NCBI GenBank assembly: GCA_027339635.1
Contig: DAHWNZ010000089.1
Span: 1 to 7,514, forward strand
DNA length: 7,514 nt
From: AG-12 sp027339635
GTDB lineage: Bacteria; Chloroflexota; Dormibacteria; Aeolococcales; Bog-877
Direction: 5' to 3'
Part shown: piece by piece, positions 1-5,563 of the stretch
How positions within the stretch are numbered: the stretch's first letter is position 1
How the letters are laid out: each line of letters opens with the position of its first letter
Notes under the pieces: model-generated
Seen by the model: only the letters and a program-made list of their open reading frames with translations
Told to the model about the DNA's origin: nothing
The model's database searches: none
Program-made: the position numbers and the translations under genes

Positions 1-572
1 CCACGCTGGCCTTCTACGGGGCGCTGCTGGCGGTCGTCCTCTTCTTCGCCAGCCGCCACGGGGGCCATCTCTGGCGTCAGCTGGGGGTGCGGCGCCCGCC
101 CTACTGGGTGCTGCCGCTCATGCCGGTGCTGGCGGTCGCCCTGCAGTTCCTGACCGGCCTGATCTCCGAGGCCCTGTCCCCCCTGCTCCATGGGATGACC
201 AATCCCCAGGGCTGCAGCATTTCCCAGGGATTCGGCCAGGACGCCTATCTCGGGGTGATCGCGATCGTGGTGATCGCGCCGGTGGTGGAGGAGCTCACCT
301 TTCGCGGCTTCATCTTCGGCGGGCTAAGGGGAAAGCTGGGCACGACCGGGGCGGTGGTCGTCAGCTCGGTAATCTTCGCCTTGGCCCACACCCTCTCGGT
401 GGGCGGCTCCATCCTGCTCCTGGGCCCCTCCCTCTTCGTGGCTGGGGTCGCGCTGGCACTGGTGTACGAGCGGACCAGGTCGATCTACCCGGGGATGGCG
501 CTGCACGCCTCCTTCAACCTGGTCGCGGTGATCCTGATCTTCATGTCGTCGACCGCCGCCAACTGCCACTGA
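1..572 (+). CDS. CPBP family intramembrane metalloprotease, 5' end missing
   Basis: The reading frame is open from the first complete codon (position 3) to the TGA at 570-572, so the start lies outside the window and about 189 residues are visible. All three motifs of the CPBP (Abi, PF02517) family are present: the EExxxR motif as EELTFR (288-305), an FxxxH motif as FALAH (375-389), and an HxxxN motif as HASFN (504-518). Several hydrophobic segments surround them. Known members are multi-pass membrane proteases related to the CAAX-processing enzyme Rce1; bacterial ones act in bacteriocin self-immunity, peptide maturation or unknown roles. The catalytic residues are intact, so it is probably active. 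Its substrate cannot be read from sequence. A promoter-like gap of about 170 nt separates it from the downstream locus, so co-transcription is not implied. Confidence 0.92.
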   Translation, partial: TLAFYGALLAVVLFFASRHGGHLWRQLGVRRPPYWVLPLMPVLAVALQFLTGLISEALSPLLHGMTNPQGCSISQGFGQDAYLGVIAIVVIAPVVEELTFRGFIFGGLRGKLGTTGAVVVSSVIFALAHTLSVGGSILLLGPSLFVAGVALALVYERTRSIYPGMALHASFNLVAVILIFMSSTAANCH

Positions 573-599
573 GACTGACGGGCTGCGACCGGGCGGTAA

Positions 600-645
600 C
601 AACATCGTCAGAGGTGTTGACAACTCGCTATACTTCCGCGACACT
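600..645 (+). promoter_or_regulatory. Candidate promoter and operator for the secretion locus
   Basis: A perfect TTGACA hexamer (617-622) is followed 17 nt later by GACACT (640-645), a weak -10 match. TATACT (629-634) is a better -10 sequence but lies only 6 nt from that TTGACA and would need a different, poor -35. The TTGACA overlaps an inverted repeat, CAACA (600-604) and TGTTG (615-619), and the small palindrome GTTG-A-CAAC (616-624), so a repressor site is possible. This is inferred from pattern only. It lies in the only long gap before the first gene of the locus. Confidence 0.35.
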
Positions 646-682
646 GCCGTCGGTTGGAAGGGGAGGCCGGGTGACTCATCGC

Positions 683-711
683 TTGACAGGGAAACGTTCC
701 CGGGCAGGCAT
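683..711 (+). promoter_or_regulatory. Second TTGACA box followed by an inverted repeat
   Basis: A second perfect TTGACA (683-688) lies 66 nt downstream of the first. It is immediately followed by GGGAA-ACG-TTCCC (689-701), an inverted repeat where a promoter spacer would be. The expected -10 position (about 706-711) reads AGGCAT, which is a poor match. This could be an operator, or a promoter depending on an alternative sigma factor. The case is weak. Confidence 0.25.
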
Positions 712-730
712 GGGCCGGCATCCAGTCGGC

Positions 731-735
731 GGAGG
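731..735 (+). promoter_or_regulatory. Ribosome binding site supporting the TTG start at 741
   Basis: GGAGG ends 5 nt before TTG 741. An ATG at 736 is out of frame and stops after two codons. The internal GTG at 891, which would give a conventional signal peptide, has no purine-rich site in front. This favours 741 as the translation start. Confidence 0.6.
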
Positions 736-740
736 ATGGG

Positions 741-2024
741 TTGAGCCACTGGGGCGTCTGGCACCGCGCGCGGAGACTGGCTAGCTTGCTGGGAGAGCAC
801 AGGCCATGGCGGCGCTCGCGCAGCCTGGACCACTTTGACCCAACTGGCGGTGCCGCTGGTCACGGTTCACCACGTGCCCCCCGGCCTTTGGTGCGCATCG
901 GCACCGTGTTCCCGATCCTGGGTGTCCTCAGCCTCTTGCTGGCGTCGCTCCTCACCGTCGGTGCCACCGACTCCTTGTTCAGCTCGACACCCGTGCCCGG
1001 CTGCGTGACCGTTGGAACCAGCGCTACGGGGGCGCAGGTCAGCACCCAGAAGTCCCCGGCGAACTGCGCGGCGCCCACGCCGACCCCAACGTCGACTCCC
1101 ACGCCGCCGGCGACTCCGACTCCCACCCCCGCCAGTCAGCCCGTCTCCTGTACCCACGGTGCTCAGGGCCCGAATCTGGCGACCGATCCCTACTTCGGAG
1201 TGACGACGTCGGGTCCGACTCAGCAGTCTCCGGGCACGAGCACGGCGGCGGTGAGCAGCAGCTCCTTCGAGCAGCTGGTCGAGGCCCCGAGCCAGATGCT
1301 CTCCTCGTCCGTGAGCCTACCCTCCACGATCGCAGGATTCGGAACCGACACCGCCAACGGCATCACCGGAACCGGGTCCGACCCCGTCAGCAGCTCGGGC
1401 AACGCGTTCGCCTTCGGCTACTGCGATGAGACCCAGTTCCACGAGTTCGATCCGAGCACTCCCGCCACGTGTTCTAGCGGTACGACCCCGCCGACATCAC
1501 CCGCGGAGGTGGCGAGCTGCCTCGATCTCCCCGGGGGGGTGATGGGCAACCTCACACCGCTCGGCGCGACCTCCACGGTGACGGTGCCCGACGGTTACTC
1601 GGCCCAGTACGAGTCCGGCACCTCGCCACCTGCATTCCCGTCCGCCTACCCGAACGGTTATCCGGGGCTGCCATTCGTGGAGATCTACACCACAGACCAG
1701 TTCACGGCCGCCGAGGGCTCCAATCCTGTGCCCTTGAGCGGGGTCGCCCCGGCCGTGGCCGAGCCGCTTCCCGTGAACGTGCTGTATCAGAGCTATACGC
1801 CCACGGCAACCGGCGGCCCGGGGAGCCCGGGGACACAGTTCGCCGCCGTGCTCGACTTCCAAATTCCCGCCTATGACATCTGCAGCAGCGCCGGTCAGAG
1901 CGGCTGTCTGTCCGCGGGGAGCACCTACGTGGCGTACCTGCTGATCTCGGACACGGACGGCAACGGCCACGGAACCGGGCCGCTTGCGGACCACGCGTGG
2001 TACTTCACCGTGACGGGGAGCTGA
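741..2024 (+). CDS. Large secreted Cys-containing protein with Pro/Thr linker, family unknown
   Basis: This encodes 427 residues from a TTG with a good Shine-Dalgarno site. I do not recognise the family as a whole. Residues 1-50 are a basic, polar extension. Residues 51-73 form a hydrophobic export segment ending in GATDSLFSS, which resembles the G-T-x-A-L-F-S motif of SipW-dependent signal peptides. Residues about 111-134 are a Pro/Thr linker. The remaining roughly 290 residues are Ser/Thr/Gly-rich, contain few charges and end in a segment resembling the last strands of an SbsA-type Ig-like domain (a DGNG turn, then WYFTV). There are eight cysteines, all after the export segment, which is consistent with disulfides outside the cell. 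It sits directly before a signal peptidase, the position held by the accessory protein gene tapA in Bacillus, but I see no sequence similarity to TapA. The real start may be GTG 891, which would remove the extension. An accessory, adhesin or anchor role is inference. Confidence 0.82.
   Translation: MSHWGVWHRARRLASLLGEHRPWRRSRSLDHFDPTGGAAGHGSPRAPRPLVRIGTVFPILGVLSLLLASLLTVGATDSLFSSTPVPGCVTVGTSATGAQVSTQKSPANCAAPTPTPTSTPTPPATPTPTPASQPVSCTHGAQGPNLATDPYFGVTTSGPTQQSPGTSTAAVSSSSFEQLVEAPSQMLSSSVSLPSTIAGFGTDTANGITGTGSDPVSSSGNAFAFGYCDETQFHEFDPSTPATCSSGTTPPTSPAEVASCLDLPGGVMGNLTPLGATSTVTVPDGYSAQYESGTSPPAFPSAYPNGYPGLPFVEIYTTDQFTAAEGSNPVPLSGVAPAVAEPLPVNVLYQSYTPTATGGPGSPGTQFAAVLDFQIPAYDICSSAGQSGCLSAGSTYVAYLLISDTDGNGHGTGPLADHAWYFTVTGS
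2015..2020 (+). promoter_or_regulatory. Ribosome binding site for the first signal peptidase
   Basis: GGGGAG lies 8 nt before ATG 2029 and abuts the stop codon of the preceding gene (2022-2024), an arrangement typical of translational coupling. It is the main evidence for the early start at 2029, because the alternative in-frame ATG at 2272 has no such site. Confidence 0.65.
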
Positions 2025-2028
2025 GTTC

Positions 2029-2886
2029 ATGGCCACCCCTCGAGCATTGCGCCAAGCTCGCGCTTCGGCTCGCGACGACAGGGAGACCCCGTCCGAGGTG
2101 GTTGCGTTCTTCTTGGAGCCTGGCTTTCAGGCGAGCTGGGGCGGAGAGCTGCCCAAGGCGACTCCCCAAGACCTTGGATCGGGGAGCCTGCCGTGGCACT
2201 CCAAGACGTCAGCTTCTTCAGGACGGCTGGTCCGGGACTGTCGGCGGCCTGCGGCGCCGGCCGGGCCACGGATGCGGCCTCTATTGCCCGCCCTCCGCTC
2301 GGTGCTGATGGGCTGCGTGGTGCTGCTGGCGATCGCGAGCGTCTCGATGGCTCTGTTGGTCAGGCGCTTGCCGAATGGGGAGACCACCATCCTGGGCCAT
2401 CCCGTCTTCGCGGTTGCCAGCGGGTCGATGGCTCCCACCTTCAACACCGGTGACGTGATCATCGACAGCCCCATCTCCAGAGCCCAGGCCGCCGCCCTGC
2501 GACCCGGGCAGATCATCACCTTCATCACCGCCCCGACGGCCGGCGTCGCGGGTGGCCTGGTGGTCACCCACCGGATCTACTCGGTCGTGACAAGGGCGAC
2601 GCGCCGGGGGGGGAGCACTGTCTACCGCACCAAGGGAGACGCGAACAACGCTCCCGATGTCTTCGCAGTGTCGTCGGCCTCGATCATCGGGCTCTACCAG
2701 GGATGGCGGATTCCCGACGGGGGATACCTCCTGCAGGCGGCGCACCAGCCGCTTCTCTTCTTGGTGCTGGCCCTGACCGTGATCGGATATCTGGCGCTCA
2801 CGGAGCTCCGCTCCCGGCGCCAACCGGCCGCCCCCGGTGCGGAGCTTCCGGGGCCCGGCCGCCGTCACGCCGGGGGTGGCCTCTGA
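2029..2886 (+). CDS. SipW-type (ER/archaeal-type) signal peptidase I, copy 1, with N-terminal extension
   Basis: This encodes 285 residues. It is a membrane-bound serine protease that removes signal peptides on the outer face of the membrane. Visible motifs are the nucleophile box SGSMAPTFNTGD with Ser133, the VTHRI box with His181, and the KGDANNAPD box with Asp204 and Asp210. A histidine at the usual position of the general-base lysine identifies the ER/archaeal subfamily that includes Bacillus SipW. Transmembrane segments are predicted at about 88-111 and 240-262. The catalytic core is complete. Unusually, about 81 polar residues precede the region matching copy 2, and their codons end in A or T more often than the rest of the gene. 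A start at ATG 2272 would give a normal-sized enzyme of 204 residues but lacks a ribosome binding site. A run of eight G (2606-2613) lies between the His and Asp boxes. It overlaps the next gene by one base (TGATG). Confidence 0.93.
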   Translation: MATPRALRQARASARDDRETPSEVVAFFLEPGFQASWGGELPKATPQDLGSGSLPWHSKTSASSGRLVRDCRRPAAPAGPRMRPLLPALRSVLMGCVVLLAIASVSMALLVRRLPNGETTILGHPVFAVASGSMAPTFNTGDVIIDSPISRAQAAALRPGQIITFITAPTAGVAGGLVVTHRIYSVVTRATRRGGSTVYRTKGDANNAPDVFAVSSASIIGLYQGWRIPDGGYLLQAAHQPLLFLVLALTVIGYLALTELRSRRQPAAPGAELPGPGRRHAGGGL

Positions 2887-3539
2887 TGGCGCAGGTGACG
2901 CTCGCCAGCCAGCCGACCGCTGGCCGCGAGTCCCGCGGCCGACGGGTGGCCACCATCGCCGAGTCGATCCTCACCGTCGTGGTCGTCGTGCTGCTGGTGC
3001 TGGCGGTGGCGCTGGCGGTGCTGGTGCGCCGAGGGCCGGATGGGGAGAGCCTGATCCTGGGACATCCGGTCTTTTCGGTTGGAAGCGGGTCGATGACGCC
3101 CACCTTCGACACCGGGGACCTCATCTTCGACAACCCGGTTGCCGCCACAGCGGCGACCCATCTCCACAAGGGCCAGATCATCTCCTTCGTCACCAGCTCC
3201 TCAGAGGTCGGCGGGGTGCCGACCATCATCACCCACCGGATCGTCGGAGTCGCCGTGGTCCCGGGGGTCACCGGGGGTCCCGAGGTGCTGTACACGACCA
3301 AGGGCGACGCCAACAACGCGCCCGACCATTTCCGGGTGCCGTCGACCGCGGTGCTGGGCATCTACGAGGGGCGGATACCCTTCGGGGGCTACGTGCTCAG
3401 CTATCTGCACCAGCCGATCACATTCATCGTCCTGATCCTGATCCCGGCCAGCTACCTCGTCTTCTCCGAGACCCGTCGCCGCTGGCGGCTGATCACCGAG
3501 GAGGAGCGCGCGGTACGCGACCAAGGGCACCGGCCGTGA
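2886..3539 (+). CDS. SipW-type (ER/archaeal-type) signal peptidase I, copy 2
   Basis: This encodes 217 residues, starting at the ATG that shares its A with the stop of copy 1 and preceded by a G-rich stretch. A short basic cytoplasmic tail leads into a transmembrane helix (about 28-48). Then come the nucleophile box SGSMTPTFDTGD (Ser69), the ITHRI box (His117) and the KGDANNAPD box (Asp141, Asp147), a second hydrophobic helix (about 175-195) and a charged tail. All residues expected of the Ser-His signal peptidases are present, so it should be active. It is clearly a paralogue of copy 1: both share an ILGHPVF segment before the active serine and identical KGDANNAPD boxes. The size is normal for the family. 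Likely substrates are the neighbouring exported proteins. Whether the two copies divide the substrates cannot be told from sequence. Confidence 0.95.
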   Translation: MAQVTLASQPTAGRESRGRRVATIAESILTVVVVVLLVLAVALAVLVRRGPDGESLILGHPVFSVGSGSMTPTFDTGDLIFDNPVAATAATHLHKGQIISFVTSSSEVGGVPTIITHRIVGVAVVPGVTGGPEVLYTTKGDANNAPDHFRVPSTAVLGIYEGRIPFGGYVLSYLHQPITFIVLILIPASYLVFSETRRRWRLITEEERAVRDQGHRP

Positions 3540-3718
3540 ACGGGGTCGAGAAGCGGCGGAAGCTGTACGAGAACGCCGCATCAAGATGCAACTTCTACGT
3601 TCATTGAAGGAGGGGAACACAAGAAGGAGGCGAAACAGAAACGAGAATCGGGCGATCGCAATCAATCCGACATCAATCGATTTGAACTTTCGTAGACGCA
3701 TTGGGAGGGCACCCATAC
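3540..3718 (+). promoter_or_regulatory. Leader region of the main TasA-like gene with direct repeat
   Basis: This 179-nt gap is noticeably richer in A and T than its surroundings. It holds an inverted repeat GCATC-AA-GATGC (3578-3589), a purine-rich stretch at about 3605-3649 with two Shine-Dalgarno-like AAGGAGG cores that lead to no ATG, and the direct repeat ATCAATC at 3661-3667 and 3672-3678. The repeat period of 11 bp is about one helical turn, a spacing common for tandem response-regulator sites. I find no convincing -35/-10 pair. Independent control of the next gene is inferred from this layout. Confidence 0.45.
3703..3709 (+). promoter_or_regulatory. Ribosome binding site that sets the start at 3719
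   Basis: GGGAGGG ends 9 nt before ATG 3719. An in-frame TTG at 3701 would place this site inside the coding region and add six residues before a typical basic signal-peptide N-region, so 3719 is preferred. Confidence 0.75.
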
Positions 3719-4876
3719 ATGACGCGATATCGGAGCAAGAAACTAGTCTTGGGGCTCAGCAGCCTCGGGATCGTGGCCGCGGTGGCGGCGCTGGCGATAG
3801 GGGGGACGATGGCCCTGTTCTCGAGCCAAGCCTCGCCGGTCACATCGACTTATACGGCCGGCTACATGACGTTGACCGGAGTCAACACCACCCCCGTTAC
3901 AGCAACCTGCAATTTCACAGACCTGACCCCCGGAGGGACCCCGGGCGCGGAGACGATCGAGGTAAATGGAACGCCAACGACAGTTGACGTCGGGACCCCG
4001 GTCACCTGCGACTACACTCTGACGTACGCGGGCACCATGAACGCCTACATCCTCCTCGATGTGAAGGTGAACTCGGGAGCCAATCCGCAAGTTTCGCCGC
4101 CTGCGGGGGACACCACCCCGCTCGGAGGTGAAACCCTGATGGACGGGAGTGCGAACGGACTTCAGGTGACCGTCCTGTCACCCGCAGGCAATGGGTATCC
4201 CGCACAGGTCTTCGACACCCCCAGCTCCCCGACGCCGTCAGGGTGCAGCTGGCCAACTAACCCCTGCACTGGCAACACCGCTGAGGCATCCAACCAGCTG
4301 TTCTACGTCCCCGGGTACCCCAACACAGGTAGGGACGGGGACACATCGGTCGTCAGCCCGGGGTGGACCGACACGATCCAGATCCAGGCGATCCTTCCCC
4401 TGTCGGCCGGGAATCAGTACGAGAATGGCAGCGCTTCGGTGACTGTCAGCGCGGAGGCGGTGCAGTCGGCGAACAACCATGGCGGCGGATGCGGTGGTGA
4501 CTACGGCCCCTGCAGCGTGTTCGCGCCGGTGGCGCAGTCGGTCGCGGTGAGCGCGACCAGCAGTCAAGCCGTCCTCAGCTACAACGAAGACGTGTATCTC
4601 CCAGCTGGTGGTGAGTCCAATTTCATCGTCCAGGACATCAGCCAGCCCCAGGTTGGCGGCTCCTATGACCAGTGCCCAGTCTCGTCAGCGACAGCCAGCG
4701 GCGAGCAGGTGACCCTCACTTGGGACCCCGCCAACTGCACAGGCCAGGCGCCGAGCTCGGGCGATTTGTTCGACATAACCTACTATCAAAGCAGTTCAGG
4801 CAACTATCTGATGAACGCCGCCCAGACGGTGTTCGCCGAGGAGCCCCAGGCTTTCTTCAACCAGGTTTCCTCATAG
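3719..4876 (+). CDS. TasA/camelysin-like SipW-dependent fibre protein with extra C-terminal domain
   Basis: This encodes 385 residues. The N-terminus is a classic SipW-dependent signal: basic residues 3-8, a hydrophobic core (9-29), then GGTMALFSS (28-36), followed by a TYTAG segment (44-48) matching the conserved strand after the cleavage site in TasA and camelysin. A Pro-Gly loop (71-72) and the CDYTLTYAG strand (97-105) also fit the TasA fold. Known TasA forms extracellular matrix fibres. Cys64 and Cys97 flank the loop, and eight cysteines occur in total, including a Gly-rich CX6C segment (258-265). Residues about 267-385 look like a separate beta-rich, possibly Ig-like domain absent from Bacillus TasA. 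The segment from LMDGS (140-144) to AGNQY (230-234) is matched in the anchored protein at 5560-6519. The gene follows the two peptidases after a 179-nt leader, as expected of their main substrate. Fibre formation is inferred from family and context. Confidence 0.88.
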   Translation: MTRYRSKKLVLGLSSLGIVAAVAALAIGGTMALFSSQASPVTSTYTAGYMTLTGVNTTPVTATCNFTDLTPGGTPGAETIEVNGTPTTVDVGTPVTCDYTLTYAGTMNAYILLDVKVNSGANPQVSPPAGDTTPLGGETLMDGSANGLQVTVLSPAGNGYPAQVFDTPSSPTPSGCSWPTNPCTGNTAEASNQLFYVPGYPNTGRDGDTSVVSPGWTDTIQIQAILPLSAGNQYENGSASVTVSAEAVQSANNHGGGCGGDYGPCSVFAPVAQSVAVSATSSQAVLSYNEDVYLPAGGESNFIVQDISQPQVGGSYDQCPVSSATASGEQVTLTWDPANCTGQAPSSGDLFDITYYQSSSGNYLMNAAQTVFAEEPQAFFNQVSS

Positions 4877-4905
4877 TCGAGTAGCGAACAGACCGCGATC
4901 CGGAA

Positions 4906-4936
4906 GGGGCCGGCGGGCTCCGAGCCCGCCGGCCCC
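4906..4936. terminator. Perfect 15-bp GC-rich inverted repeat (attenuator or terminator)
   Basis: GGGGCCGGCGGGCTC (4906-4920) is followed by one base and then its exact reverse complement (4922-4936). As RNA this gives a very stable hairpin, with a realistic loop of 3-5 nt. No T-run follows on either strand, so it is not a canonical Rho-independent terminator. It begins 30 nt after the stop of the main TasA-like gene. Reduced read-through into the last two genes, or protection of the upstream mRNA 3' end, are the likely roles. Confidence 0.65.
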
Positions 4937-4996
4937 GACCCCGGGCGGTGCTCGGCGCGGTGAAGTGGACAAGATGGCAACAGGAGCGACAAGGTC

Positions 4997-5563
4997 TTGA
5001 GAATTGGCGGAAGGCGACTGGCGACGGTCGCCGCGCTGGCGGCGATAGGGGTGCTCGCGTCCCTGTCGATATCGACCAGCCTGGCGTTGATCACGTCGAC
5101 GGCGAGCGGTGAGAGCGCGTCCTTTCAAACGGGCACGGTCATCCTCAGCAGCGACCTGACCAACGCCCAGGGCCAGTCCACGAACTCCCCGTGCAATCTC
5201 TCGCAGTCGCCGCCGGCCCAGGTGAGCACCTGCCTCTACCGGCTGACCTACTCGGGCTCGCTGCCGGCATGGGTCGGGGTGATGTTCACGGTCACCCCCA
5301 CAACCTTCACCAAGTTCACGATCACCGGGTGTCCCGGGGCGACCGGCGGGTGCGCCAACCCGCAGCACTTCAGCACGTCGGTCTCGGGCTACCAGGTGGT
5401 GGGGCAAGCGCCGGTCGCGCCCGGATCGGAGTACACCGTGGCCGTCACCGCGAGCGGGCCGATCCCGCCTGGTAAGGGTGGAGCGGTGGAGCTGTCGGCC
5501 ACCTCAGTCCAATCAGACAACAACACGAATGCAGCCGGCACCGGTCCGGCCGCTTGGGGATGA
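4997..5563 (+). CDS. Short TasA/camelysin-like secreted protein
   Basis: This encodes 188 residues. TTG 4997 is chosen because it begins a basic N-region (residues 2-7) followed by a hydrophobic core (8-25); AGGAG lies 10 nt upstream and AAGG 2 nt upstream. After the core, SLALITSTASG and SFQTGTVIL (42-50) match the camelysin/TasA pattern around and after the SipW cleavage site. Cys66 and Cys79 bracket a Pro-rich loop, and CLYRLTYSGSLPA (79-91) closely parallels the same strand in the protein at 3719-4876. Two more cysteines (TGC and GGC) give four in total. The length is close to that of single-domain TasA/camelysin proteins. It may be a minor fibre subunit, a cap or a second fibre type; sequence does not distinguish these. 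Camelysin is catalogued as a peptidase family (M73), but I see no metal-binding motif here. It overlaps the next gene by 4 nt. Confidence 0.85.
   Translation: MRIGGRRLATVAALAAIGVLASLSISTSLALITSTASGESASFQTGTVILSSDLTNAQGQSTNSPCNLSQSPPAQVSTCLYRLTYSGSLPAWVGVMFTVTPTTFTKFTITGCPGATGGCANPQHFSTSVSGYQVVGQAPVAPGSEYTVAVTASGPIPPGKGGAVELSATSVQSDNNTNAAGTGPAAWG

Noticed and set aside
629..634. TATACT as a -10 box of the TTGACA at 617
   Set aside because: The spacer would be 6 nt, far too short for a sigma-70-type promoter, and no good -35 lies 16-18 nt upstream.
2281..2868. Minus-strand open frame opposite the first peptidase
   Set aside because: It is a shadow of the peptidase gene with no recognisable features or ribosome binding site.
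2837..3607. Plus-strand open frame of 256 codons overlapping the second peptidase
   Set aside because: The Arg/Gly/His/Pro-rich product is typical of an out-of-frame reading of GC-rich DNA; the peptidase frame has clear catalytic motifs.
3701..3718. Earlier TTG start for the main TasA-like protein
   Set aside because: It would place the GGGAGGG ribosome binding site inside the gene and add non-basic residues before a well-formed signal peptide.
4974..5000. Eight-codon ATG mini-ORF before the short TasA-like gene
   Set aside because: It stops after eight codons, lacks a good binding site and overlaps the better-supported TTG start; a coupling leader cannot be excluded but has no support.
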